In this document: one piece after another, positions 7,668 through 15,084 of the stretch
Numbering within the stretch: position 1 is the stretch's first letter
Layout of the letters: each line of letters opens with the position of its first letter
Source of the DNA: Desertivirga sp966211215
Lineage (GTDB): Bacteria; Bacteroidota; Bacteroidia; Sphingobacteriales; Sphingobacteriaceae
Direction of reading: 5' to 3'
Assembly (NCBI GenBank): GCA_966211215.1
Contig: CBIHNR010000048.1
Span: 1 to 30,275 of the forward strand
DNA length: 30,275 nt
Translations under genes and position numbers: made by a program
The notes under the pieces: generated by a model
Database searches by the model: none
The model's input: the letters and a program-made list of their open reading frames with translations, nothing else
Told to the model about the DNA's origin: nothing

Positions 7668-8597
7668 TTATGATAATGAAAATTTAAGCCAGCCACTTCC
7701 TTCGTATCCAAAAACAAATTGCTTAGGATAAAGAATTTCGGCAAGAATTTCAATGGTATCCACCACTCTTGGCCCCGGCCTGTTGAAATATTGGTTGCCA
7801 TCGGCAATGTATAGCTGGTTGTTCTTAACCGCATTTAATTCCTGAAAGCCCGGAATCTCCATTAAAAGATTTATTTCCTGCAGCGATCTTTCAATAGAAA
7901 AACCGCAGGCGGCAACCACAATAACATCAGGATTAGCTTCAATCAGATCCTGTGGTTGTACATAAGGCGAATGTTTTCCCTTCTCAGCAAGTACAGGTAT
8001 ACCACCTGCAATTTCAATAAGCTCGGGAGTCCAGTTTCCGGCGGACATTAAAGGCGAGAGCCATTCAATACAGGCAACTTTGGGGCGGTTTTCAATAAAT
8101 TTGAGCTTATGCCTAATGATATCCTTACGGGCACTTAAATCTTCCACAAGGCTTTGCCCTTGCTCTGATACGCCCAATTTATCGGCAATTGCCCGGATGT
8201 CGTTTAAAATATCATCCAATGTATTAGGGTTCAGAGTAATAATTTCGGCGTCTTTCTCTAGAAGGTTTTCTAAAGCCTCTTCCACATCTTTTAGAGAAAC
8301 CGCACAAACTTCGCATTGCGCCTGTGTAATAACCACATCGGGCTGTAGAGATTGAATTATTTCTTTGTTTACTGTATAAATAGAAAGGGCTTCTGTTAAT
8401 GCCTCTTTAACCTGAATATCTATTTCATAGCTTGTAGAACCAGGCACAAAACGAGCTGCCGAGCAAACGGGCAAGTGCTGTACTGAGCCGGGGTAATCAC
8501 ATTCGTGCGAACGGCCAACAAGTTGATTTTCCAATCCTAATGCGCTTATAATTTCTGTAGATGCAGGAAGTAAAGAGATTATTTTTTTATCGGACAT
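7668..8597 (-). CDS. BtuF-like (cobalamin/iron-type) periplasmic-binding-fold protein without signal peptide
   Basis: A 309-residue member of the COG0614 helical-backbone binding-protein family. The opening KIISLLPASTEIISALG (4-20), the GRSHECDYP segment (28-36), QPDVVITQAQCEVC (85-98) and the C-terminal PGPRVVDTIEILAEIL are typical. Homologues are often annotated as cobalamin-binding proteins of ABC importers. No signal peptide precedes the family domain, because the ATG at 8597 sits right at its first strand, so the protein appears cytoplasmic. Cys33, Cys45, Cys95 and Cys98 could form a metal or cofactor site. No permease or ATPase gene is adjacent. The ligand is unknown. Confidence 0.8.
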   Translation of the reverse strand: MSDKKIISLLPASTEIISALGLENQLVGRSHECDYPGSVQHLPVCSAARFVPGSTSYEIDIQVKEALTEALSIYTVNKEIIQSLQPDVVITQAQCEVCAVSLKDVEEALENLLEKDAEIITLNPNTLDDILNDIRAIADKLGVSEQGQSLVEDLSARKDIIRHKLKFIENRPKVACIEWLSPLMSAGNWTPELIEIAGGIPVLAEKGKHSPYVQPQDLIEANPDVIVVAACGFSIERSLQEINLLMEIPGFQELNAVKNNQLYIADGNQYFNRPGPRVVDTIEILAEILYPKQFVFGYEGSGWLKFSLS

Positions 8598-8630
8598 GGG
8601 CGCAAAGGTAGTGATTTGGGGATTATATCT

Positions 8631-8665
8631 GAGGATGGAGGACTGAAGTATGAGGGATGAAGAAA
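8631..8665 (+). repeat. Heptamer array, left side
   Basis: Five 7-base units are read: GAGGATG, GAGGACT, GAAGTAT, GAGGGAT and GAAGAAA. The array abuts the left arm of the hairpin at 8666. It contains CTGAAGT, which also occurs on the opposite strand of the right-hand array. Confidence 0.5.
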
Positions 8666-8699
8666 AAGCTTGATGTTGTCAACAAAGACTATCAAGCTT
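8666..8699 (-). terminator. Hairpin, probable terminator of the TonB-linked barrel gene
   Basis: A 9-bp stem (8666-8674 with 8691-8699) closes a 16-base loop that holds a smaller TTGT/ACAA pairing. Read on the minus strand, the stem runs into TTTTTC. Confidence 0.6.
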
Positions 8700-8716
8700 C
8701 TTATCAATATTCTCTT

Positions 8717-8765
8717 CGTCAGGCTTTCCGACATCAGACCTCCAACTTCAGACATCAAGCATCAG
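8717..8765 (-). repeat. Heptamer array, right side
   Basis: Seven 7-base units on the plus strand: CGTCAGG, CTTTCCG, ACATCAG, ACCTCCA, ACTTCAG, ACATCAA, GCATCAG. The last five share the pattern ACnTCAG. It lies just behind the stop codon of the barrel gene and is inverted relative to the left array. Confidence 0.6.
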
Positions 8766-8775
8766 ATCTCTACCA

Positions 8776-11268
8776 CTAATTCCCCATTCCCCCCTGGCCG
8801 CTGTCTTGCTTCAGGTCGTCGTTATTTACGCCGCGTTTCTTTTTAGTTTGTGGGTTGAAGTTCATTTTGCCAAACTGCCAGCTAAAGTTTACACCCACAG
8901 AACGGAAAGGAACTGAGAAATTGCTGCTTTGGGTTAGGCCGTTGCCTCCGGTAAAGTTGCTGCTAAAGTTTTTGCGCTCGTTGAATGGGTCGACCACGTT
9001 AATTCCTAGCTTACCCTTCTTCTTTAAAATCTCTTTATTCAAAGAGAGCTGCCACATATTGAATGAAGGGTTGCGCCCTTGCAATGTTCTTCGTGGAGCA
9101 TTGATGATCGCAAAGGTTTCTACCAGAAGCCCGGTTTTAATGGTGTATGATCCACCTACGAATGCATTGTACATTACATAAGTATTCCCACTGTTTGTTG
9201 CTGCATTGGCAAAATTTGTTGAAGCCTGCGGCTGATAAGTATAAAGGTTGATATTTCCACGCAAAGTCACCTTTTTAATCGGCGTTACCTGGCCAAAAAA
9301 CGAACCTCCTATTGAATTATTGCTGCCAATATTCTGGAAGGTTGATAAGGAAACGGTTTTAATTTCTCCGTTAGGATATTCGTATTCATCCTGACGAATA
9401 AAGTTTTCAATAACATCATCAGTGTGCCTGAAATATAATGATGCATTAATAACCGACGACTTGATAAAGGTTGAGAAGTTCAGGTCTATACTTTGAGAAA
9501 CCTCAGGCGTTAGATCTGGATTACCCATAGAATGCGTAAGGTCGTTACTGATATTCCTGAACGGATTTAAGAATTGCAAACTTGGGCGTTGTATACGCTT
9601 GCTATAACTAAGGCGAAAAGTGTTCGTTTTTATGCTCTTAGAAATAGAAAAGCTAGGAATAAAATTGGTATAACTGTTCGAGATCGGTGCAAGGTTCTGG
9701 GTTGGATTCTCTACGTTACCATCAATCTGTGTGTTCTCTATTCGCCCTCCGGCTTGTATGCCCCAATTCTTTTTAAGTTGAAAAGTTAGCACAGTATATC
9801 CAGAAAGTACATCCTGGTCATAATTATATACGTTCGATAAAGAATCATTATATACAAAGCTTCCATTTAATCTCCTGTCAAAATCATAGTCACTGTTTAT
9901 TCTCCTGGCAATTGCCTTTCCGCCCAATTCCATTTTGATTTTGGATGTTAGCGGAACCGAATAATCGGTTTGAACGGTATACTCATCATTTAAACCTTCG
10001 TTATTGCCCTGCTGGTCTTTGCTGGTTTCTACGGTGTAAAGTGTTTCAAAATCCGTTTTTGCTTTAAGGCTGGTCCACTGCCCTGCTACACTAACTTCAT
10101 GGCCTTCCTTTTTGAATTTATGCGTATAGTCTGCGTTCCAGTCAAAGCCCCTAAAACGATTCTTATTATCATTAATGATATTGTCAGACTCCGGGTTTGG
10201 ATTACCCAAGTTAATGGTTGTCCGAGCGGAATATCCATCTGTTGCAAACCCACCCTGATTAAAGCGAATACCTGATGAAATGCTGTTCTTATTGTTGAAA
10301 TCGTAACTCACATTGCCAGAAGTTGTAAAACCATACCGCTTCAACTCGCTGGCTCCCTCTTGAGAATTAGTAGTTTGTGAAGTTCCAAAAGAGGTGCGGG
10401 TTTTAGTTGTTTGCGGCCAGGTTAAGTTTCCCCCGAAGTTTCCGGTGATGCTTAAACGGTTTTTGTTAATATTTAAGTTGGCATTTCCGTTATTCTGACG
10501 GGTACCTACACCACCACTTACAGAACCGCTCACGCCAGACATCTCCTTCTTTTTAGTGATAATGTTGATGATACCGGCAGAGCCTTCCGCATCGTATTTT
10601 GCCGAAGGACTGGTTATAACCTCCACATTTTTTATCTGGTCGGCTGGCAGCATTTTCATTGCATCAGCCACGCTGCTGGCTACAGCACCCGAAGGCTTTC
10701 CGTTGATCAGTACTCTTACATTGCTGCTTCCCCGGAGAGAAACATTTCCGTCCTGGTCTACCGAAACCATTGGAACTTTACGCAGAACGTCGCCGGCATT
10801 TCCGCCAGACACTGTTGCATCCTTTTCCGCATTATAAACAACCTTATCCACTTTATTTTCAATAATGGAAGCCTGTCCGGTAACGGTTACTTCCTTTAGT
10901 GCATTGGCAGTGGGTGAAAGCACTATTTTACCAAGGTTTGCATCTGGTTTGCCAGGCGTTGTTTCCACCGGGTTGATCACCTTAGTTTGGTAGCCCATAA
11001 AACTAATGGTTAGTCTGTACTTACCTGGTGCCACATTATCTATTTTAAACGATCCTTTGGCATCGGTTAAGCCTCCATTTGTAATTTTAGTGGAAGAACT
11101 TCTTCCAAGCCCTACAGAAGCGTAATCGATTGGCTTTTGGGTTAGCGAATCGATAACCTGTCCGGAAATCCTTCCAACTATTGAAGGGGCACCACCTCCT
11201 CCAGGTATCTGTGCAATGGCAACATTAATTCCAATAAGGGATAATATTGTAAAAAGTAAACGTTTCAT
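8776..11268 (-). CDS. TonB-dependent receptor-like outer-membrane beta-barrel protein
   Basis: An 830-residue outer-membrane protein. Order of parts: signal peptide (MKRLLFTILSLIGINVAIAQ), a Gly-rich spacer, a carboxypeptidase-regulatory-like domain (about 33-117, GQVIDSLTQKPIDYASV to PGKYRLTISFMGYQTK), a plug domain (about 125-240, with GGNAGDVLRKVPMVSVD, SLRGSSNVRVLINGKPSG and SAGIINIITKKK), then a barrel of the OMP_b-brl_3 family to the C-terminus. It ends in a polar Gly/Gln-rich tail (KQDSGQGGMGN). Such proteins import ligands or secrete peptides with TonB; the substrate is not shown. No SusD-like partner is adjacent, so it is not a classical SusCD pair. A perfect -7 box lies at 11326-11333. 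Confidence 0.9.
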   Translation of the reverse strand: MKRLLFTILSLIGINVAIAQIPGGGGAPSIVGRISGQVIDSLTQKPIDYASVGLGRSSSTKITNGGLTDAKGSFKIDNVAPGKYRLTISFMGYQTKVINPVETTPGKPDANLGKIVLSPTANALKEVTVTGQASIIENKVDKVVYNAEKDATVSGGNAGDVLRKVPMVSVDQDGNVSLRGSSNVRVLINGKPSGAVASSVADAMKMLPADQIKNVEVITSPSAKYDAEGSAGIINIITKKKEMSGVSGSVSGGVGTRQNNGNANLNINKNRLSITGNFGGNLTWPQTTKTRTSFGTSQTTNSQEGASELKRYGFTTSGNVSYDFNNKNSISSGIRFNQGGFATDGYSARTTINLGNPNPESDNIINDNKNRFRGFDWNADYTHKFKKEGHEVSVAGQWTSLKAKTDFETLYTVETSKDQQGNNEGLNDEYTVQTDYSVPLTSKIKMELGGKAIARRINSDYDFDRRLNGSFVYNDSLSNVYNYDQDVLSGYTVLTFQLKKNWGIQAGGRIENTQIDGNVENPTQNLAPISNSYTNFIPSFSISKSIKTNTFRLSYSKRIQRPSLQFLNPFRNISNDLTHSMGNPDLTPEVSQSIDLNFSTFIKSSVINASLYFRHTDDVIENFIRQDEYEYPNGEIKTVSLSTFQNIGSNNSIGGSFFGQVTPIKKVTLRGNINLYTYQPQASTNFANAATNSGNTYVMYNAFVGGSYTIKTGLLVETFAIINAPRRTLQGRNPSFNMWQLSLNKEILKKKGKLGINVVDPFNERKNFSSNFTGGNGLTQSSNFSVPFRSVGVNFSWQFGKMNFNPQTKKKRGVNNDDLKQDSGQGGMGN

Positions 11269-11325
11269 TCAAATTTTGTATTAAGCATGTGCGCCTTTGT
11301 GAGATCAAGGTCGATGTATTAGTCG

Positions 11326-11333
11326 CAAAGGTA
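11326..11333 (-). promoter_or_regulatory. -7 box of the TonB-linked barrel gene
   Basis: The minus strand reads TACCTTTG, a perfect TAnnTTTG, giving a leader of about 50 bases. It shows the gene is transcribed separately from leuS. No clear -33 TTG is seen. Confidence 0.55.
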
Positions 11334-11368
11334 CGGCCTTTGTTACAAGCCTGGAACTAAAAAAGAAA

Positions 11369-11431
11369 GGGCTTAAAGCTTACACACCTGACAGGTTTTT
11401 GAAACCTGTCAGGTGTGTAAGCTTTAAGCCC
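11369..11431 (-). terminator. 30-bp perfect palindrome behind leuS, terminator-like
   Basis: Positions 11369-11398 are the exact reverse complement of 11402-11431, with the 3-base loop TTG. Read on the minus strand, the stem is followed by TTTCTTTTTTAG, so it can act as the leuS terminator. The core CCTGACAGGTTT/AAACCTGTCAGG is, from memory, a phrase repeated in many Bacteroidota intergenic regions. Confidence 0.85.
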
Positions 11432-11452
11432 CGAAGTGATAGAGCCGGTTTG

Positions 11453-14400
11453 CTAAATAACAATATTCACAATGCGGCCTTTTACCACGATTAATTTCTT
11501 AGGAGTTTTTCCATCGATATATTTCTGTACATCAGAATTTTCCAACACCAGCTTCTCAATATCCGAAGGCTCCAATGAAAGCGAAATGTTAAGGTTCATC
11601 TTCATCTTACCATTGATAGAAATTGGATAAGCAAACTCGTCTTCTACCAGGTAGTCAGGGTTAAACTTAGGATACTCCGCAAATGAAAGTGAACCCTGCT
11701 CGTTTCCAAGCAAGCTCCAAAGTTCTTCGGTAATATGTGGCGCATAAGGTGCCAGCACAATAGTTAAATCCTGTAAAATCTTGCGCTTGTTACACTTCAA
11801 GTCCTGAAGCTCGTTCACGCAGATCATAAAGCTGGAAACCGAGGTATTGAACGAGAAACGCTCAATATCTTCCTCTACCTTACGGATGATTTTATGTAGC
11901 GACTTATATTCTGCTTTTGTAGGCTCTTCATCAGAAACCACAAAGTCGAACTTATCGTTATGGAACAACTTCCAGAACTTGCGAAGGAATTTAAACACCC
12001 CCTCAATTCCGTTAGTATTCCATGGTTTACTTTGTTCCAGCGGGCCAAGGAACATTTCATACAACCGAAGCGTATCGGCACCGTAACGCTCAATGATATC
12101 GTCAGGGTTGACCACGTTGAATTTAGATTTCGACATCTTTTCAACTTCAACCCCGCAGACGTATTTCCCGTTTTCAAGGATAAATTCCGCATTTTCAAAA
12201 TCAGGGCGGAACTTTTTGAACTTCTCAGTATCCAGGATATCGTTCTCTACAATGTTAACATCTACGTGTACCGGCATAAAAGAATTTTTGCTAATTACCA
12301 CTTCTGTTGTGCCTCTTGTGGCGATTTCAAACAACTTATTCTTTATTTCAAAAAGGAACTTATTTTCATCGTTCAGTAAGATCTCATCAAGCGCAATGTA
12401 GACCCTATCAACATAAAATCGTATTGCAACTTCTTCTTTATAATTACTAAATAGTCTCAGCAAATCTTGATAATGCTTAACCGAAATAAAGAGTCTTTTC
12501 AAATTTCGATTAAACAAATCATCATTATCTGACGCCACTACTGAAACATCAATAAGCCTGTATACAAAATTAGACCTACCCTGAATCATTCCCTGGTTAA
12601 TCAATTTTTTGAAAGGCTCCTCTTCTGTCACATAACCCAGATCTTTCAAAAACTTATTCCAGAAACGGCTATATAACAAATGGCCTGTAGCATGCTCTGA
12701 ACCGCCAATATACAAATCCACATCTTTCCAGTATTCTATGGCTGTTTTAGGCGCAAAGGCATTCTCCTTACGCTCATCAGGCGAAGCCATATAACGGTAC
12801 CAGTACCAGCTCGATCCTGCCCAACCCGGCATTGTGCTTAACTCATAATGAGCTTCGCCTTTATATTTCCAATCCTGTGCACGGCCTAGTGGAGGTTCGC
12901 CAGATTCTGTTGGCAAGTATTTATCTACCTCTGGAAGCAACAATGGCAATTCACTTTCTTCAATTAAATGAGGGATATCATTTTTAAAATAAACCGGAAC
13001 TGGTTCGCCCCAATAACGCTGCCGGCCGAAGATGGCATCACGCATGCGGTATTGAATTTTAGCTTTTCCAGCACCCAGCTCTTCCAATTTTGAAATCAAA
13101 GCAGGAATAGCCTCTTCATATGTCATTCCATTTATAAAATCAGAATTAACGTATTTACCTTCTTTGGTTGCGTCAGCCTCGTGCTCAATATCTTTTTGAG
13201 CATCTAGTATTTGAATCACCGGAAGGTTAAAGTGCTTAGCGAAAAGCCAGTCGCGCTGGTCGCCGGAAGGCACCGCCATTACAGCACCGGTTCCGTATCC
13301 AGCTAAAACATAGTCAGCAATCCACACCGGAATTTTGGCTCCATTTAAAGGATTTAAAGCAAAACTTCCGGTAAAAGCGCCCGATACCGTTTTAGCATCA
13401 GCCATACGGTCAAGCTCCGATTTCTTTTTAGTTTGAGCGATGTACGCATCTATTTCGGCCTTCTGCTCAGGAGTTGTTAACGATTCTACTAACTCATGTT
13501 CTGGCGCAATAACAAGGAAACTTACGCCGAAAATAGTATCAACACGGGTAGTGAAAACCTCGATAAAAGCCTCACCCCGGCCCTCTCCAGAGGAGAGGGA
13601 GTCCTCATCGCTCAACCCTCCGATTTTACGGTCAGGCTGTTCGCTTAATTTAATCTTTATTTTTTCTGTTACAGCTTCTGGTTTTGTAGTTACTTCATCG
13701 TTAGTAAAACGGATAACTTCAAAACCTAGTTGATTGAGTGCTTCTGTTCTTTGTTGATCCTGCTCTTCAATCTCCCCGTGATATCCGCCATCAACTTCAA
13801 TAATTAAACCTTTTGCCAAACAAATAAAATCAGCAATATATGTCCCGATAGGATGCTGTCTTCTGATTTTAAAGCCAGTTTGATTATTCCTTAAATGCTG
13901 CCACAAAACATATTCCGCATCAGTTTGCTCTTTTCTATTTACCCTGGCGTTTGTTTTTAATATCTCCCAAATCGTCGGATCTGCAGTTTGATACCCTTGC
14001 AAGGCTCCCTTCTCCTTGGGAGAAGGGCCGGGGATGAGGCTGAACTTCACACTCGCTCCCGTACTTTTACCAATCCAGTTCCTTTGCATTTCTTTCAAAG
14101 GTTCTGGCCAGTCAATAGTATCTAAACCATGAAGCAGGCGGTCGGCATAAGCCGTAATACGCATGCTCCATTGCATCATTTTCTTTTGCTCAACAGGGTA
14201 ACCACCACGCTCAGAAACGCCGTCTTTAACCTCATCATTTGCCAAAACGGTTCCCAAAGCAGGGCACCAGTTTACAGTGCTCTCTTTCAAAAAAGTAAGG
14301 CGGTATTTTAATAGCTCACGCTGTTGCTTATCCTCATCAAACGCTTTCCACTCATCAGCAGTAAAGCTTAAAACCTCTTCATCGTGAATAGCTTTAATAC

Positions 14401-14911
14401 CCTGGCTTCCGTGGTTTTCGAAGTACTCAACCAGGTATTTAATTGGCTGCGCTTTATCAGCTTCAAGGTTGTACCATGAGTTAAAAAGCTGCATAAAAAT
14501 CCACTGCGTCCATTTGTAATACTCCGGATCGCTGGTACGCACTTCGCGGCTCCAGTCAAAGGAGAAACCAATCTGGTCAAGTTGGCGGCGATAAGTAGCA
14601 ATATTTTGTTCTGTAGTAACAGCCGGATGCTGCCCCGTTTGTATAGCATATTGCTCTGCAGGCAAACCGAAAGAGTCGTAGCCCATTGGATGCAATACAT
14701 TAAAGCCTTTAAGGCGTTTATATCTCGCAAAAATATCAGAAGCAATGTATCCCAATGGATGCCCTACGTGTAAACCTGCTCCAGAAGGGTAAGGAAACAT
14801 ATCAAGCACGTAATATTTTGGCTTACCTGAAGTGTTTTCTACTTTATAAGTTTGGTTTTCGGCCCAAAACTGCTGCCAATTTTTTTCTATCTCTTTAAAC
14901 TGATAATCCAT
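11453..14911 (-). CDS. leuS: Leucine--tRNA ligase carrying two extra in-frame insertions
   Basis: A class I synthetase of 1152 residues from the ATG at 14911. An upstream in-frame TTG at 14941 overlaps the promoter and is rejected. Motifs: HVGH (48-51, HIGH signature), CP1 editing domain with VFTTRVDTIFG and GTGAVMAVPSGDQRD, KMSKS at 925-929, and the C-terminal anticodon and tail domains ending KLIVVKGRIVNIVI. It charges tRNA-Leu and edits mischarged tRNA. About 220 residues exceed the phylum norm (roughly 930, from memory). Residues 291-448 are a DUF559 nuclease-like domain set between VKFS and FIEVFTTR. Residues about 787-877 are an AT-rich segment of unknown origin, replacing a much shorter native linker. 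No stop or frameshift is seen. Confidence 0.95.
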   Translation of the reverse strand: MDYQFKEIEKNWQQFWAENQTYKVENTSGKPKYYVLDMFPYPSGAGLHVGHPLGYIASDIFARYKRLKGFNVLHPMGYDSFGLPAEQYAIQTGQHPAVTTEQNIATYRRQLDQIGFSFDWSREVRTSDPEYYKWTQWIFMQLFNSWYNLEADKAQPIKYLVEYFENHGSQGIKAIHDEEVLSFTADEWKAFDEDKQQRELLKYRLTFLKESTVNWCPALGTVLANDEVKDGVSERGGYPVEQKKMMQWSMRITAYADRLLHGLDTIDWPEPLKEMQRNWIGKSTGASVKFSLIPGPSPKEKGALQGYQTADPTIWEILKTNARVNRKEQTDAEYVLWQHLRNNQTGFKIRRQHPIGTYIADFICLAKGLIIEVDGGYHGEIEEQDQQRTEALNQLGFEVIRFTNDEVTTKPEAVTEKIKIKLSEQPDRKIGGLSDEDSLSSGEGRGEAFIEVFTTRVDTIFGVSFLVIAPEHELVESLTTPEQKAEIDAYIAQTKKKSELDRMADAKTVSGAFTGSFALNPLNGAKIPVWIADYVLAGYGTGAVMAVPSGDQRDWLFAKHFNLPVIQILDAQKDIEHEADATKEGKYVNSDFINGMTYEEAIPALISKLEELGAGKAKIQYRMRDAIFGRQRYWGEPVPVYFKNDIPHLIEESELPLLLPEVDKYLPTESGEPPLGRAQDWKYKGEAHYELSTMPGWAGSSWYWYRYMASPDERKENAFAPKTAIEYWKDVDLYIGGSEHATGHLLYSRFWNKFLKDLGYVTEEEPFKKLINQGMIQGRSNFVYRLIDVSVVASDNDDLFNRNLKRLFISVKHYQDLLRLFSNYKEEVAIRFYVDRVYIALDEILLNDENKFLFEIKNKLFEIATRGTTEVVISKNSFMPVHVDVNIVENDILDTEKFKKFRPDFENAEFILENGKYVCGVEVEKMSKSKFNVVNPDDIIERYGADTLRLYEMFLGPLEQSKPWNTNGIEGVFKFLRKFWKLFHNDKFDFVVSDEEPTKAEYKSLHKIIRKVEEDIERFSFNTSVSSFMICVNELQDLKCNKRKILQDLTIVLAPYAPHITEELWSLLGNEQGSLSFAEYPKFNPDYLVEDEFAYPISINGKMKMNLNISLSLEPSDIEKLVLENSDVQKYIDGKTPKKLIVVKGRIVNIVI
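12281..12553 (-). other. Unexplained AT-rich insertion segment within leuS
   Basis: This codes for about 91 residues between RSNFVYRL and FMPVHVDVNIV. The usual Bacteroidota linker there is about 15-25 residues (from memory). The inserted part is rich in Asn, Asp, Phe and Lys (for example SDNDDLFNRNLKRLF and FEIKNKLFEIATRG), looks alpha-helical, and matches no family I recognise. Its DNA is visibly more AT-rich than flanking leuS. It lies in the leucyl-specific region before the KMSKS loop. Confidence 0.55.
13569..13601. repeat. Terminal inverted repeat of the DUF559 cassette (distal, 3' side of leuS)
   Basis: A 33-base repeat that contains its own hairpin: CCCTCTCC, loop AGA, GGAGAGGG. It pairs with the repeat at 14005-14040. 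Confidence 0.85.
14005..14040. repeat. Terminal inverted repeat of the DUF559 cassette (proximal, 5' side of leuS)
   Basis: A 36-base repeat whose reverse complement aligns to 13569-13601 with three single-base gaps and two mismatches in the loop. It has its own hairpin: CCCTTCTCC, a three-base loop, GGAGAAGGG. The gaps fall in pairs in the two arms, so each hairpin has stayed internally paired. Confidence 0.85.
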
Positions 14912-14930
14912 GGTACTTATACTTGGGTTG

Positions 14931-14938
14931 CGAAAATA
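14931..14938 (-). promoter_or_regulatory. Probable -7 box of leuS (TATTTTCG)
   Basis: It is one mismatch from TAnnTTTG and lies 20 bases before the chosen ATG. It overlaps the possible upstream TTG start, which supports the shorter reading. Confidence 0.45.
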
Positions 14939-15084
14939 CAAATTCCAATGGATTAGTACTTCTTCATTCTATGTGTAAACCACCTTTACAAAAAATTAAG
15001 CGGCAAAACATTATTTAACCTTAGCACATTGTCATTTTAGAGATTGATAAAAAAATTTAGGATTACTGTAAAAACTTCTACCTC

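Larger units (their letters stand above)
13569..14040 (-). mobile_element. DUF559 nuclease-domain cassette inserted in frame in leuS
   Basis: About 472 bases bounded by near-identical inverted repeats (13569-13601 and 14005-14040). The interior encodes a DUF559 (Vsr/PD-(D/E)XK-like) domain. Visible marks are DAEYVLWQHLRNNQ, KIRRQHPIGTYIADF with the putative catalytic Asp, GLIIEVDGGYH with ExD and His, QQRTEALNQLGFEVIRF and TNDEV. The repeats themselves are translated as LIPGPSPKEKG and SLSSGEGRGEA, peptides that recur next to DUF559 domains in Bacteroidota proteins (from memory). The insert has no Met codon and no stop, so it should be made only as part of the synthetase. Boundaries are set from the inverted repeats; no clear target duplication is seen. 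Confidence 0.85.

Noticed and set aside
8631..8765. CRISPR array
   Set aside because: The repeat unit is only seven bases, with no spacers and no cas genes nearby.
11847..12401. Antisense open frames over leuS
   Set aside because: They are complements of conserved synthetase codons with no family resemblance and no promoter or spacing that supports them.
13569..14040. Intein within leuS
   Set aside because: The insert lacks a Cys/Ser/Thr at its first position and the His-Asn end required for splicing, and it is too short. The DUF559 domain and terminal inverted repeats explain it better.
14912..14941. Upstream TTG start adding ten residues to leucyl-tRNA synthetase
   Set aside because: It overlaps the probable -7 box TATTTTCG, and the standard LeuRS opening DYQFKEIEKNWQ follows the ATG at 14911.
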